Shown: positions 16,795 to 25,498, counted from the stretch's first letter. The stretch: 41,334 bases of DNA from Bradyrhizobium sp. (GCF_030693485.1 NZ_JAUYAN010000066.1:1-41334), one strand, 5' to 3'. The notes: generated by a model not told the origin, from the letters alone. Translations and numbers: made by a program.

Positions 16795-17672
16795 GCCGCG
16801 ACCTCCGCGATGATGGCGTCGAGCCGCGGGGCGATGAAGGCGAGATCCTCCTCATCCTTCAGCGCCACGCCAATCGCGCGGCGGAACGCGTCCGGCCACG
16901 GCGCGCCGGTTTTCGCCAGCAGCGTCGCGGCTTCCGCCCAATCGATCGCCTCGGCGACACCGGGAGGCTTCGTCAACGGCTCCTGCCGCAGCCGCCCGAC
17001 CGCCGTCACGATCGCGCGCGCGGTGGACTCGGCAACGGAGGACGCGCGCATCATGATGATCCGCGCCTCGCGCCCCGGATCCGGATAGGCGATGTAGTGA
17101 TAGACGCAGCGCCGTCGCAGCGCCTCGTGCAGATCGCGGGTGCGGTTCGAGGTCAGGATCACTACCGGGCGTTCATGCGCCCGCAGGGTGCCGCGCTCCG
17201 GGATCGAGATCGAGAAGTCCGACAGGAATTCGAGCAGGAACGCCTCGAATTCCGGATCGGAGCGGTCGATTTCGTCGATCAGCAGCACCGTCGACTCCGG
17301 CCGGCGCAACGCCGCCAGCATCGGCCGCTCGATCAGGAAATCGTCGCGATAGATGTCGATCGGCTGATCGCCGGCCTGCCGGATCGCCAGCATCTGGCGC
17401 GGATAGTTCCACTCGTACAGCGCGGCGGCGGCGTCGATGCCCTCGTAACATTGCAGCCGGATTAGCTGGCGTCCCAAGATCCCGGCGATCGCCTTGGCGG
17501 CCTCGGTCTTGCCGACACCCGGCGCGCCTTCCAGCAGTAGCGGCTTGCCCAGCGCGAGCGCGAGATAGCCGGCGGTGGCGAAACCGTCATCGGCGAGGTA
17601 ATAGGCCGCGCGCAGCGCCTCGGCCAGTTTCTCCGGCCGATCGATCCCCCCGACACTTCCGCGCACCGCCAT
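16791..17672 (-). CDS. MoxR/CoxD-like AAA+ ATPase
   Basis: A 293-residue AAA+ ATPase of the MoxR family, CoxD branch. Walker A is GAPGVGKT (49-56) and Walker B VLLIDEID; sensor 1 is in VVILTSNRTRDL and the Arg-rich segment EALRRRCVYHYIAYPDP follows as usual. CoxD of Oligotropha is needed for sulfuration and copper insertion in CO dehydrogenase; here it should act on the neighbouring molybdenum hydroxylase together with the CoxE-like protein. The gene lies 10 nt after the C-terminal molybdopterin subunit and overlaps coxE. Confidence 0.92.
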   Translation of the reverse strand: MAVRGSVGGIDRPEKLAEALRAAYYLADDGFATAGYLALALGKPLLLEGAPGVGKTEAAKAIAGILGRQLIRLQCYEGIDAAAALYEWNYPRQMLAIRQAGDQPIDIYRDDFLIERPMLAALRRPESTVLLIDEIDRSDPEFEAFLLEFLSDFSISIPERGTLRAHERPVVILTSNRTRDLHEALRRRCVYHYIAYPDPGREARIIMMRASSVAESTARAIVTAVGRLRQEPLTKPPGVAEAIDWAEAATLLAKTGAPWPDAFRRAIGVALKDEEDLAFIAPRLDAIIAEVAA

Positions 17673-17682
17673 TCGATGTTCC

Positions 17683-18708
17683 CTATGCGCGCCGGACTTG
17701 CGGCCGCGCGCCGCCCTGCGCCTTCAGCGCGCGCAGGATCTTTTCCGGAGTGATCGGCAGCGTGTCGATCCGCACACCGATTGCGTTGAAGATCGCATTG
17801 GCCACCGCCGGCAGCACCGGATTGGCGCACATCTCGCCGGGGCCCTTGCCGCCGAACGGACCGTCCGGCGCCGGTCGCTCCAGCACCGTGATGTCGTGCG
17901 GCGCGATGTCGCCGGGGCCGGGCATCAGGTATTCGTTGTAGTCCCGGCCGCCATGTTCGGGATTGGGATAATACGGCTCAGGCGTCTCGTAGAGCGCGTG
18001 GCTCATGCCCATCCAGGCGCCGCCCACCAGTTGCTGCTCGACCATTTTCGGATTGAGCGCGCGGCCGAGTTCATAGGCGCTGGTCATCTTGTTGACCTTG
18101 ACGTCGCCGGTTTCGTCGCAGACCTCCAGATCGACGACGAGGCAGGCATGGGCATAGGCGGTGACCGGCGACATCTCGCCGGTCTCCGGACTGACATTGG
18201 ACAGCGGGATCAGAAAGATGCCGCGGCCTGCGATCGTCTTGCCCTGCTTGAACTGCGCCGCCTGCGACGCGGCTTTCACGGTGATCGATTTCGACGCCGC
18301 GCCGCGGACATGGATGTTGCCTTTGCCGTCGGTGACGAGGTCGTCGGCATTGACCTCGAGTTCCTCAGCCGCCGCCTCGAGCAGAACGCCCCGCGCTTCC
18401 TTCGCGGCGACGATCACCGCGTTGCCGACACGGTGCGTACCGCGCGAGGCGAACGAGCCCATGTCGTGCGGACCGGTGTCGCTATCGGCGGTGTCGACGT
18501 AGACATCCTCGATCGGCACGCCCAGTGTCTCCGCCGCGATCTGCCGGCTGACCTGCTTCATGCCCTGTCCGAGATCGATCGCCGACAGCGCCACCGTGAA
18601 TTTGCCGTCTGGATTGGCATGCACCAGCGCCTGGCTGGGATCGCCGCCGAGATTCATGCCGATCGGGTAGTTGATGGAGGCCATTCCGCGCCCCTGGTGC
18701 CGTGCCAT
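17683..18708 (-). CDS. Molybdenum hydroxylase, C-terminal half of the molybdopterin subunit (separate polypeptide)
   Basis: A 341-residue protein corresponding to the second half of a xanthine-dehydrogenase-family large subunit. It starts with MARHQGRGMASINYPIGMNL, a sequence that in single-chain homologues lies in mid-protein, and continues with IDLGQGMKQVSRQIAAETLG, DTADSDTGPHDMGSFASR and the C-terminal active-site glutamate motif GGKGPGEM, then LPITPEKILRAL. The ATG at 18708 is separated by a single base from the stop of the N-terminal half (TGAGATG), which implies translational coupling. E. barkeri nicotinate dehydrogenase is a known precedent for a large subunit in two chains. Confidence 0.85.
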   Translation of the reverse strand: MARHQGRGMASINYPIGMNLGGDPSQALVHANPDGKFTVALSAIDLGQGMKQVSRQIAAETLGVPIEDVYVDTADSDTGPHDMGSFASRGTHRVGNAVIVAAKEARGVLLEAAAEELEVNADDLVTDGKGNIHVRGAASKSITVKAASQAAQFKQGKTIAGRGIFLIPLSNVSPETGEMSPVTAYAHACLVVDLEVCDETGDVKVNKMTSAYELGRALNPKMVEQQLVGGAWMGMSHALYETPEPYYPNPEHGGRDYNEYLMPGPGDIAPHDITVLERPAPDGPFGGKGPGEMCANPVLPAVANAIFNAIGVRIDTLPITPEKILRALKAQGGARPQVRRA

Positions 18709-18709
18709 C

Positions 18710-20392
18710 TCAGCGCCTCCGTGTGAACACTGATGAGAAACGCGCCGCGCCGTGCTGAGGCGTCGCCGGTGGATTTGGAACCGGTGGTATCGGAGCAGGT
18801 GGCGGCGCAACGGCTGCCGGCTGCGATGGATGATTCGGCAGCGGTGCGCCCGGCTGATGCGCCGGAGGCAGCTGATAGATCGGCACCGCCGGTGGAGACT
18901 GATAGGCCGGCAGCGGTGCAGCCGCGCCCGGCGCCAGCTGCGGCGGCGCCTGCCGCGTCTCCGGTCGGCCGATCCGGCCGCTCTCATCGGTCACCGTGGG
19001 CGGAATCGCCGCGCGTGGACCGCCGCCGCCGCTCAGCGACGAGGCGCGACGCGCCGTCTCGCTCAGCGGCCAGTTCACCTTCTGCGCCGCGACCTGCACG
19101 CATTCGATCAGCGCGGTATTGTGGGCGACGCGGCGATGCGCCTTCATGTCTCCGTCGCGATAGGCATTAAGAATGCGAAACTCCATCGGGTCGATGCCGA
19201 CCAGATGCGCCAGCTTGTCCATCTGCACTTCGATCGAGAAGTCCACCCCGGTGACGCCGAAGCCCCGCATCGCAGTAGCGGGCACGCGGTTGGTGAAGAC
19301 GCAATAGGCGTCGCCGCGCACATTCGGGATCGTGTAGGGACCCGGCATGTGGGCGACACATTTGACCACGCCATAGCTGGTCAGCCGCGTATAGGCGCCG
19401 GCATCGAAATAGGAGGTGATCTGTCGCGCCACGATACGGCCGTCACGCATTACGCCGTCCTTGATGACATGCCGCTCGGCACCGCGCGGCGAGCCGAACT
19501 GCATCTCCTCCTCGCGCCCCAGCACGTAGCGGACCGGCCGGCCGGTGAGGATCGCGCCGAGCACCGCCAGCGGCTCGGTCAGCGAATCGACCTTGCCGCC
19601 AAAGCCGCCGCCGACGGTGCCACCGATGAAATGCAGCCGGTTGGATTCCAGCGCGAGAATCTTGGCGGTGGTGCCGAGCGAGAAGAACAGGCCCTGGGCG
19701 CAGGAATGCACGACGTAGCGGTTGTTGGTCTCGGGCGCGGCGATGGTGCCGTTGGTTTCGGTCGAGGCGTGCTCGATCGGCGACATCTGGTAGCGCTCCT
19801 CGAGCACGTGATCGGCAGTGCGAAACGCCGCCTCGACATCGCCGAATCGCAGCTTCTGATGGTCGTATTTTTCGTGATACTCGAAATAGTTTCCCGGATA
19901 GGTCTCGTTGACGACGACCGCGCCCGGCTTCAGCGCCTCCTGCACATCGAACACCGTGGGCAGCGGATCATAGCTGACGCGAACCAGTTTTGCGGCGGCC
20001 ATGGCCTCCGCGTCGCTGTCGGCGATGATGGCGACGATCGGCTCGCCCTTGTAGCGGACCTTGTCGACGGCGAGCGTCGGCTCGTCGTCCTTGCCGAATC
20101 CGATCAGGCTGAGCAGCGTGTTCTTGTTGAGCGGTACGTCCTGTCCCCGGATCACGCGCTTCACGCCAGCTGCGCGTTCGGCGGCGGAAACGTCGATGCT
20201 CCGGATTCGTGCGTGATGATGCGGCGAGCGCACCACCTTCAGATGCAGCAGGCCGCCAAAGCCGTGATCGTCGAAGAAGCGGGTGCGGCCGGTGACATGC
20301 CCCAACATGTCCTGGCGCTGCTCACCCTTGCCGATCACGTTGAGATTGTCGTCGCGCTCGTCGGCGAACAGATCCTTGCGAAACTCCAGCAT
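18710..20392 (-). CDS. Molybdenum hydroxylase, N-terminal half of the molybdopterin subunit with Pro-rich tail
   Basis: A 560-residue protein with the first half of a xanthine-dehydrogenase-family molybdopterin subunit: GHVTGRTRFFDD, IEHASTETNGTIAAPE, GGTVGGGFGGKVDS (cofactor loop) and TAMRGFGVTG. The CO-dehydrogenase active-site motif AYRCSFR is absent. The last roughly 110 residues (from about 450) are low-complexity Pro/Ala/Gln sequence ending in FSSVFTRRR, unrelated to the enzyme fold. The start is ATG 20392, 10 nt after the Fe-S subunit gene; the frame upstream is only a shadow of that gene. The Pro-rich tail may link or dock the two chains. Substrate unknown. Confidence 0.85.
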   Translation of the reverse strand: MLEFRKDLFADERDDNLNVIGKGEQRQDMLGHVTGRTRFFDDHGFGGLLHLKVVRSPHHHARIRSIDVSAAERAAGVKRVIRGQDVPLNKNTLLSLIGFGKDDEPTLAVDKVRYKGEPIVAIIADSDAEAMAAAKLVRVSYDPLPTVFDVQEALKPGAVVVNETYPGNYFEYHEKYDHQKLRFGDVEAAFRTADHVLEERYQMSPIEHASTETNGTIAAPETNNRYVVHSCAQGLFFSLGTTAKILALESNRLHFIGGTVGGGFGGKVDSLTEPLAVLGAILTGRPVRYVLGREEEMQFGSPRGAERHVIKDGVMRDGRIVARQITSYFDAGAYTRLTSYGVVKCVAHMPGPYTIPNVRGDAYCVFTNRVPATAMRGFGVTGVDFSIEVQMDKLAHLVGIDPMEFRILNAYRDGDMKAHRRVAHNTALIECVQVAAQKVNWPLSETARRASSLSGGGGPRAAIPPTVTDESGRIGRPETRQAPPQLAPGAAAPLPAYQSPPAVPIYQLPPAHQPGAPLPNHPSQPAAVAPPPAPIPPVPNPPATPQHGAARFSSVFTRRR

Positions 20393-20402
20393 CGGGATTC
20401 CC

Positions 20403-20885
20403 TCAGGCGCGGCGGGCGCCGCGCTGCTGCGCGGCGGCCAGAATGGCGTTGATGATCGGCTCATAGCCGGTGCAGCGGCAGATATTGCCGGCGATCGCTT
20501 CGACGACCTCGACACGAGTCGGGTCTGGATTGCGGTCGAGCAGCGCCTTCGCCGCCATCAGCATGCCCGGCGTGCAGAAGCCGCATTGTGCGGCAAAATG
20601 TTCCATGAAGGCGACCTGCAGCGGATGCAGGGTCGGCCCGTCGGCGAGCCCGCTCGCGGTTTCGATCGATCGCCCCTCGCAAGTCACGCTGAGCGTGAGG
20701 CACCCAAGCCGCGGTTCGCCATCCACCAGCACGGTGCAGACGCCGCAAGTGCCCTGGCCGCAGCCGAACTTCGGGGCGAAATCGCCGAGCCCGCGACGGA
20801 TCGTGCCGAGCAGGGTTTCCGCAGGCTCGACGAACACCGCACGATCGGAGCCGTTGAGGCGAAACTGGACAGGCATCCGGGCCAT
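20403..20885 (-). CDS. Molybdenum hydroxylase [2Fe-2S] small subunit
   Basis: A 160-residue subunit with two [2Fe-2S] clusters. The first has GCGQGTCGVC followed by a cysteine in GCLTL; the second QCGFCTPGM and NICRCTGYEPI. The start at 20885 (MARMPVQF) is chosen because an AAGGA ribosome-binding site lies 7 nt upstream; a second Met is three codons later. The frame is open farther upstream, but that part is a shadow of the FAD subunit gene. It lies between the FAD and molybdopterin genes, 11 and 10 nt away. Confidence 0.93.
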   Translation of the reverse strand: MARMPVQFRLNGSDRAVFVEPAETLLGTIRRGLGDFAPKFGCGQGTCGVCTVLVDGEPRLGCLTLSVTCEGRSIETASGLADGPTLHPLQVAFMEHFAAQCGFCTPGMLMAAKALLDRNPDPTRVEVVEAIAGNICRCTGYEPIINAILAAAQQRGARRA

Positions 20886-20896
20886 TCTGCGTTCCT

Positions 20897-21721
20897 TCAG
20901 GATGTTTCGCCGGCAAGCAGCCGGCCGAGATGCACGGGCAATACTTCGCGGCGATACCATTCCGAGGCGATGGCATCGGTCCCAGGCATCGTGCCCTCGA
21001 GCGCCGCGGTCTTCGCGGCAGCAATGGTGGTTGCGTCCAGGCTGCGGCCCTCCAGCACGCGCTCGACCGCCTTGGCGCGCAACGGCGTCGGCCCCATCGC
21101 GCCATAGGCGATCCGCGCGCCGCTGATCCGTCCCGCGTTCTGCGGCAGATGCGCCGCGATCGATAGCACCGAGATGCCCTTGGGCCGCACCCGCGCGACC
21201 TTGAGGAAGCGAAATGCATCGGCGCCACCGGGACGATTGAAGCCGACCGAGGCCACCAGTCCGACCCCACCCCGCGCCCGGTTCGCCAGCATCTCCTCCA
21301 GCGGCATCATCCGCGCTCCCCCGATTCCGGCATGCAGCGTGACGACGGCGTCGAGCGCCAGCAACGCGGTGGTAAAATCGCCATAGGGGGTCGCCGCGAA
21401 CAAATTGCCGCCGATGGTCGCCGTGGTCCGCACCGCAGGACCGCCGATGCCGCGCGCCGGCGCGTGCAGATAGGACAAATCGCGGTTGGCCAGCACCATC
21501 GCCATGGTGACCCCGGCACCGAGCTCGATCCGCGCGCCGCCGGTGTTGATCGCCAGCAGCACCGGATCGACCGCGCGCAGCAAGGTGCCCTCCGTCATCA
21601 CGCCCTCGTTGAGGTCACGCACCAGCAGCGTGCCGCCGCCAAGCAGCTGCGCGCCGCGGTCGCTAGCCAGGATTTCTGCGGCTTCCTGCAACCCTTGCAC
21701 AATGCGGACATTGACGGGCAT
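20897..21721 (-). CDS. Molybdenum hydroxylase FAD-binding medium subunit
   Basis: A 274-residue subunit that takes electrons from the Fe-S clusters to FAD and then to an acceptor. FAD-binding signatures are LLGGGTLLVRDLNEG near residue 28 and TIGGNLFAATPYGDFTTALLA near 103, the typical TIGGN loop with pyrophosphate contacts. The C-terminal CO-dehydrogenase-flavoprotein-type domain follows. Length is normal for the CoxM class. It is 8 nt after the CoxG-like gene. Presence of an FAD subunit distinguishes this enzyme from NicAB, which uses cytochrome domains instead. Confidence 0.92.
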   Translation of the reverse strand: MPVNVRIVQGLQEAAEILASDRGAQLLGGGTLLVRDLNEGVMTEGTLLRAVDPVLLAINTGGARIELGAGVTMAMVLANRDLSYLHAPARGIGGPAVRTTATIGGNLFAATPYGDFTTALLALDAVVTLHAGIGGARMMPLEEMLANRARGGVGLVASVGFNRPGGADAFRFLKVARVRPKGISVLSIAAHLPQNAGRISGARIAYGAMGPTPLRAKAVERVLEGRSLDATTIAAAKTAALEGTMPGTDAIASEWYRREVLPVHLGRLLAGETS

Positions 21722-21729
21722 GGCGTTTC

Positions 21730-22173
21730 CTAACTTGCGAGTTCGGGCAACTGGCGGACCGCCGCAATGCCATTTGAATAGACGTCGTTGCCAACGAGTT
21801 CGGCGAGCTCGGTCTCACGACCCGCCGGCGTGGTGAACCGCCCCTCCCAATGCCAGAAGCTGCGATTGCCATCGGTGACGGGCAACAGCCGGACATGGGC
21901 GACATAGTTGAACAGCGGAATTGGCGTCTCCAGCAGGCAATAACTGAACGTCATTTCCAGGTCCGACAGTGCCAGCAACTGCTCGCGCAATTCGGCGCCG
22001 TCCTGCATCGTGAAGCGGCGGACGCAGCCGATCTTGTCGGAAGGATAGCCGCGCTCGATCGTGCTTTTGGCGACGATCGGATGCCAGGCTTCATGACCGT
22101 TGAAGTCGCGCAGCACCGCCCACAGCCGCTCGACCGGCGCGTCGATGATGGTGCTGCGAACCACCCGTGGCAT
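21730..22173 (-). CDS. CoxG-like SRPBCC protein, copy 1
   Basis: A 147-residue SRPBCC (START-like) protein. It begins MPRVVRSTIIDAPVERLWAV and carries FNGHEAWHPIVAKSTIE, a typical CoxG/polyketide-cyclase-like pattern with a hydrophobic cavity. CoxG of Oligotropha recruits CO dehydrogenase to the membrane through a C-terminal helix; no such helix is visible here (the C-terminus ends AVRQLPELAS). It lies 3 nt after a second, similar copy, and 8 nt before the FAD subunit. Confidence 0.85.
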   Translation of the reverse strand: MPRVVRSTIIDAPVERLWAVLRDFNGHEAWHPIVAKSTIERGYPSDKIGCVRRFTMQDGAELREQLLALSDLEMTFSYCLLETPIPLFNYVAHVRLLPVTDGNRSFWHWEGRFTTPAGRETELAELVGNDVYSNGIAAVRQLPELAS

Positions 22174-22176
22174 CGC

Positions 22177-22614
22177 TCAGGCTCCAAAGGCGCGGTTGAG
22201 CGCGTCAAAACCGGTCTGGAACACATTGCCACCGACCCCGCTGACCAGTTCCGCTTCCAGCTCCGGCGCGCAGTCGAAATCGGCGCTCCATTCGATGAAG
22301 GTGCGGTCCTGGTCGGTCACCGGGGTCAGCCGCAGCGAGGCGACGTAATTGGTCAGCGGCATCGGCGAATCCAGGATCGAATAGGTGCAGAGCATGTCGA
22401 AGTCCGACAGGCCGAGCAGCTTTTCGCGTAGCCGGTCGCCATTGCGCAGCGCGAATGCCCTGACACAGCCGACCTTGTCGGCCGGCTCGCCATTCTCGAT
22501 CCGGCTTTCCGCGATGCCGGGATGCCAGTTCGGCAGACCGTTGAAATCACGTACGCGCGCCCAGACCTTGGACGCCGGTGCATTGATGACGCTGGATACA
22601 TAGACGCGGGCCAT
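22177..22614 (-). CDS. CoxG-like SRPBCC protein, copy 2
   Basis: A 145-residue SRPBCC protein related to the next gene: both share INAPASKVW/IDAPVERLW, DFNGLPNWHP/DFNGHEAWHP and DKIGCVR/DKVGCVR patterns, so they are tandem paralogues. The start is ATG 22614 (MARVYVSSV), 4 nt after the flotillin-like gene; the frame upstream is a shadow. Like copy 1 it has no C-terminal membrane helix. The pair may form a heterodimer or have specialised for different steps of hydroxylase assembly or substrate handling. Confidence 0.85.
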   Translation of the reverse strand: MARVYVSSVINAPASKVWARVRDFNGLPNWHPGIAESRIENGEPADKVGCVRAFALRNGDRLREKLLGLSDFDMLCTYSILDSPMPLTNYVASLRLTPVTDQDRTFIEWSADFDCAPELEAELVSGVGGNVFQTGFDALNRAFGA

Positions 22615-22618
22615 CCGA

Positions 22619-25498
22619 CTACTCCTTGCCCTTGCCTTTGCCGCCCCGGCCGGACGGCTTGGGCTCGTCGGGTCCCGCACCCGCGGGAACAGGCCCATCG
22701 TCCTTCGGCCTCGGCGGCTGCGCTTCCTTGCCGACGCGCTGCAGGTCACTGGCCTCGCGCATCAACCCGCCCATCTTGGCGAGGCTGCCGCCCTCGATCC
22801 CGATTTCTTTCAGCACCTGATCAATCAGCGGCGCCTGCACCCGGTAGCGCAGCGCCGATTCGATTACCTCGTCGGTCGGCGTGCGCGAGTTGCCGCTGCC
22901 GCCGCCACCGGCCATGCCCCCGAGCCCGTCGACATGCAGGATCCGGATGCCCTCGATCTTCTCCATCGGCTTGACGCTTTCGCGGACGATGCCCTCGATC
23001 CGGTCCAGCAGCCGGCGCCGGAACAAGCCGTAGCGCGCCTCGTCGGTGAGCGCATTCTCGGCTTCGTAGAGCAGCTTCTGCGCTTCCGCGTCGACCGCGG
23101 CGCGGATCGCATGAGCCTCGGCCTCGATGCGCTTCTCGTCGGCGTTCTTCCTCGCCAGCATGATTTCGACCGTGGTACGCCGCTTGGCGTTCTCGCTTTC
23201 GCGCACCGTCTTGACGATTTCCTCGGCCTCCACCGCCTTGGCTTTCGCCATCTCCGCCTTCACCTGGGCTGCGGACTCCAGCAGCGACTTCTCGAAAATC
23301 GCGATCGCCTTGTCCATGACAGCGCTCTCGACCTCCCGCTCGCGATCGACCTCAAGCTTGCGCAGATCGCGGTCGCGGCCGACACGGGCTTCGTCGAGGC
23401 CGCGCTCGGAAGCGATCCGCGCACGTTCGATCTCCTCGCGCGCGGCGATTTCGGATTCCTGCAGCGCCTGGTTGCGCGCGATATCGAGCTGTTCGAGCGC
23501 CTTGCGGCGCTCCAGCCGCGCTACCTCCAACTCACGCTCGCGCGTGATATCGACCTTTTCGACCTCCTGGCGCGCATTGATCTCGGCCGCGCGCACGGCG
23601 CGGTCGGAATCGACCCGCTCGATCCTCCGCGCGGAGGTCGCGATGACACGTTCCTCCTCGGCGATCTCGACGGTCTTCTTCTGATCGATCTGCAGCACCT
23701 CACGGCTCTTCGACGCCGCGATCCGTCCCTTGTCGATCGCAAGCTCGGCCTCGATGCGGCTGACCTCGACTGCATCGCGCTTCTTGATCTCGGCGGTCTC
23801 GATCGCCCTGGAGCGGTCAATGTCGAGGCTGCGGATTCCCAGATCGGAAGCGATCCGGGCAGTCTCGGTCGCCTCGCGGGCGGCGATCTCGGCCCCTTCC
23901 AGCGCCTGCGTCCGTGCGATCTCCTGCGACCTGGTTTCCTGTTCGGCGAGGATGCGATGCGCCGCGATTTCCTTTTCGTTGGAAATTCGCGCCGCCTCCA
24001 CCGCATGCAGCGCGGCGATTTCAGCTTCGTCGATAGCCTGGTTGCGGGTGATGGTCAGTGCGCGGACCCGCTCCTCCTGGAGGATGCGTGCGGACTCCAC
24101 CAGCTCCTTCGACGCGATGGTCTCCTGCTGGACGGTGCGGTCGCGGACGATCTCGCGCGCCAGCCGCTTTTCCTCTGCGGCGAGGCGATTGGCGATGATG
24201 GCGCTGTTGCGGGCGATTTCCGCGGTTTCGGTGGCGAGCCGCGCGGCGATGTCAGCCTCCTCGATCGAACGCCGCTTCGCGATGTCGAGGCCCGAGATCC
24301 GCTGCTCGTTGGCGATCCGGTCGGTGCTGACGGACGCTTCCTGGGCGATCCGGGCGCGCTCGGTGGATTCGCGCGCGGCGATTTCGGCGGCCTGCAGCGC
24401 GCGCACCTGTTCGATCTCGCGCTCGCGGATCTCGCGATCTGCGGTAATCCGGAACTCCTTGATCAACTGGTCGTTGGCGATTCGCGCCTTCTCCACCGTC
24501 TCGCGCGCGGCGATCTCGGCCTGGTCGACGATCTGGCTGCGTTCGATCTCGCGCTGGCGAACGTCGCGCTCGGAGGAAATCCTCGCCTCGCTGATGGCAC
24601 GCTCATTGCCGATCCGCGATTTCTCGATTTCCTCACGCGCACTGATCTGGGCCTGCTCGGCCTCGGTGTCGCGCATCGCGCGCTCGCGGGCAATTTCGGC
24701 GCGCTGCACGGCGCGGCGCACCTCGACGTCGCGCTGCTGCTCCAGTCGCGCCACCTCGCTCTCGCGCTCGATTTCGAGCGACTGCTTCTCGGCCTCGAGA
24801 TTGCGCGAGCGGATCCGGATCATCGAATCCTGCTCGATGTCGTTGCGCGTCTTGCGCCGACCCTCGATCTGCTCGATCAGATGGGTCAGGCCTTCGGCGT
24901 CGAAGCGGTTCGAGGCGTTGAAATATTGCAGGTCGGTCTGGTCGAGATTGGTCAGCGCCACCGATTCCAGTTCGAGTCCGTTCTTGGCGAGCGCTTCGGC
25001 CGCGGCTTCCTTGACCTTGGCGAGATAGACCCCGCGCTGCTCGTGCATGTCCTCCATCGTCATCTCGGAGGCGACCGAGCGGATCGCCGAGACGAACTTG
25101 CCCGACAACAGCGCGTGCAGCGTCTCCGGCTGCATGGTACGGCGGCCGAGCGTCGAGGCCGCCAGCGACACTGCTTCTGGGGTGGCGCGAACGCGGACGT
25201 AGAAGTCGGCGTCGATGTCGACCCGCATCCGGTCGCGGGTGATGATGGCGTTTTCCTGGCCGCGATGCACCCGCATCTGCAGCACGTTCATGTTGACAGG
25301 CGTGATGTCATGGATGAACGGCAGCACAAAGGCGCCGGAATCGATTACCACTTTTTCACCGGCGAGACCGGTGCGGACGAACGCTGCCTCCTTCGACGAG
25401 CGCCGGTATAGCCAGTTCACCACATAGACGACGATCGCGATCACAATGACCGCGACGATCAGCCAGAGAATGAGCGCTCCGATCAGCTGGCCTGACAT
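22619..25498 (-). CDS. Giant flotillin-like SPFH protein with hendecad coiled coil
   Basis: A 959-residue membrane-scaffold protein. One helix (about 4-30, ALILWLIVAVIVIAIVVYVV) anchors it; an SPFH domain follows (about 35-200: KVVIDSGAFVLPFIHD, MRVDIDADFYVRV, TLHALLSGKFVSAIR). Residues about 240-726 consist of 11-residue repeats such as EIAARETVEKA, RIANDQLIKEF, RITADREIRER, with acidic or Arg then Ile/Leu at positions 1-2; one phase shift of 3 residues occurs near 625-640. A flotillin-type C-terminus with YGLFRRRLLDRIEGIV follows (822-838), then a Gly-rich linker and a Pro/Lys-rich tail. Usual flotillins are about 430-680 residues, so this one is much longer. It sits inside a catabolic operon between a TIM-barrel gene and coxG, and no NfeD gene is adjacent. 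Confidence 0.9.
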   Translation of the reverse strand: MSGQLIGALILWLIVAVIVIAIVVYVVNWLYRRSSKEAAFVRTGLAGEKVVIDSGAFVLPFIHDITPVNMNVLQMRVHRGQENAIITRDRMRVDIDADFYVRVRATPEAVSLAASTLGRRTMQPETLHALLSGKFVSAIRSVASEMTMEDMHEQRGVYLAKVKEAAAEALAKNGLELESVALTNLDQTDLQYFNASNRFDAEGLTHLIEQIEGRRKTRNDIEQDSMIRIRSRNLEAEKQSLEIERESEVARLEQQRDVEVRRAVQRAEIARERAMRDTEAEQAQISAREEIEKSRIGNERAISEARISSERDVRQREIERSQIVDQAEIAARETVEKARIANDQLIKEFRITADREIREREIEQVRALQAAEIAARESTERARIAQEASVSTDRIANEQRISGLDIAKRRSIEEADIAARLATETAEIARNSAIIANRLAAEEKRLAREIVRDRTVQQETIASKELVESARILQEERVRALTITRNQAIDEAEIAALHAVEAARISNEKEIAAHRILAEQETRSQEIARTQALEGAEIAAREATETARIASDLGIRSLDIDRSRAIETAEIKKRDAVEVSRIEAELAIDKGRIAASKSREVLQIDQKKTVEIAEEERVIATSARRIERVDSDRAVRAAEINARQEVEKVDITRERELEVARLERRKALEQLDIARNQALQESEIAAREEIERARIASERGLDEARVGRDRDLRKLEVDREREVESAVMDKAIAIFEKSLLESAAQVKAEMAKAKAVEAEEIVKTVRESENAKRRTTVEIMLARKNADEKRIEAEAHAIRAAVDAEAQKLLYEAENALTDEARYGLFRRRLLDRIEGIVRESVKPMEKIEGIRILHVDGLGGMAGGGGSGNSRTPTDEVIESALRYRVQAPLIDQVLKEIGIEGGSLAKMGGLMREASDLQRVGKEAQPPRPKDDGPVPAGAGPDEPKPSGRGGKGKGKE

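Noticed and set aside
18690..18730. A sequencing frameshift as the cause of the split molybdopterin subunit.
   Set aside because: The first chain ends after a long, distinct Pro-rich tail and the second has its own Met one base after the stop; a single-base error would not create that tail. It is still worth resequencing.
18752..20452. A 566-codon plus-strand frame opposite the molybdopterin subunit.
   Set aside because: It has the Arg/His-rich composition of an antisense shadow, and the minus strand carries clear enzyme motifs.
17683..21721. Carbon monoxide dehydrogenase (CoxMSL).
   Set aside because: CoxD, CoxE and CoxG homologues are present, but the large subunit lacks the AYRCSFR active-site loop and has RGFG instead, so it is another family member.
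22934..25411. An 825-codon open frame on the plus strand opposite the flotillin-like gene.
   Set aside because: It is the mirror of a repetitive high-GC coiled-coil gene; its Leu/Asp/Gly-rich sequence has no domain, and the minus-strand product is clearly an SPFH protein.
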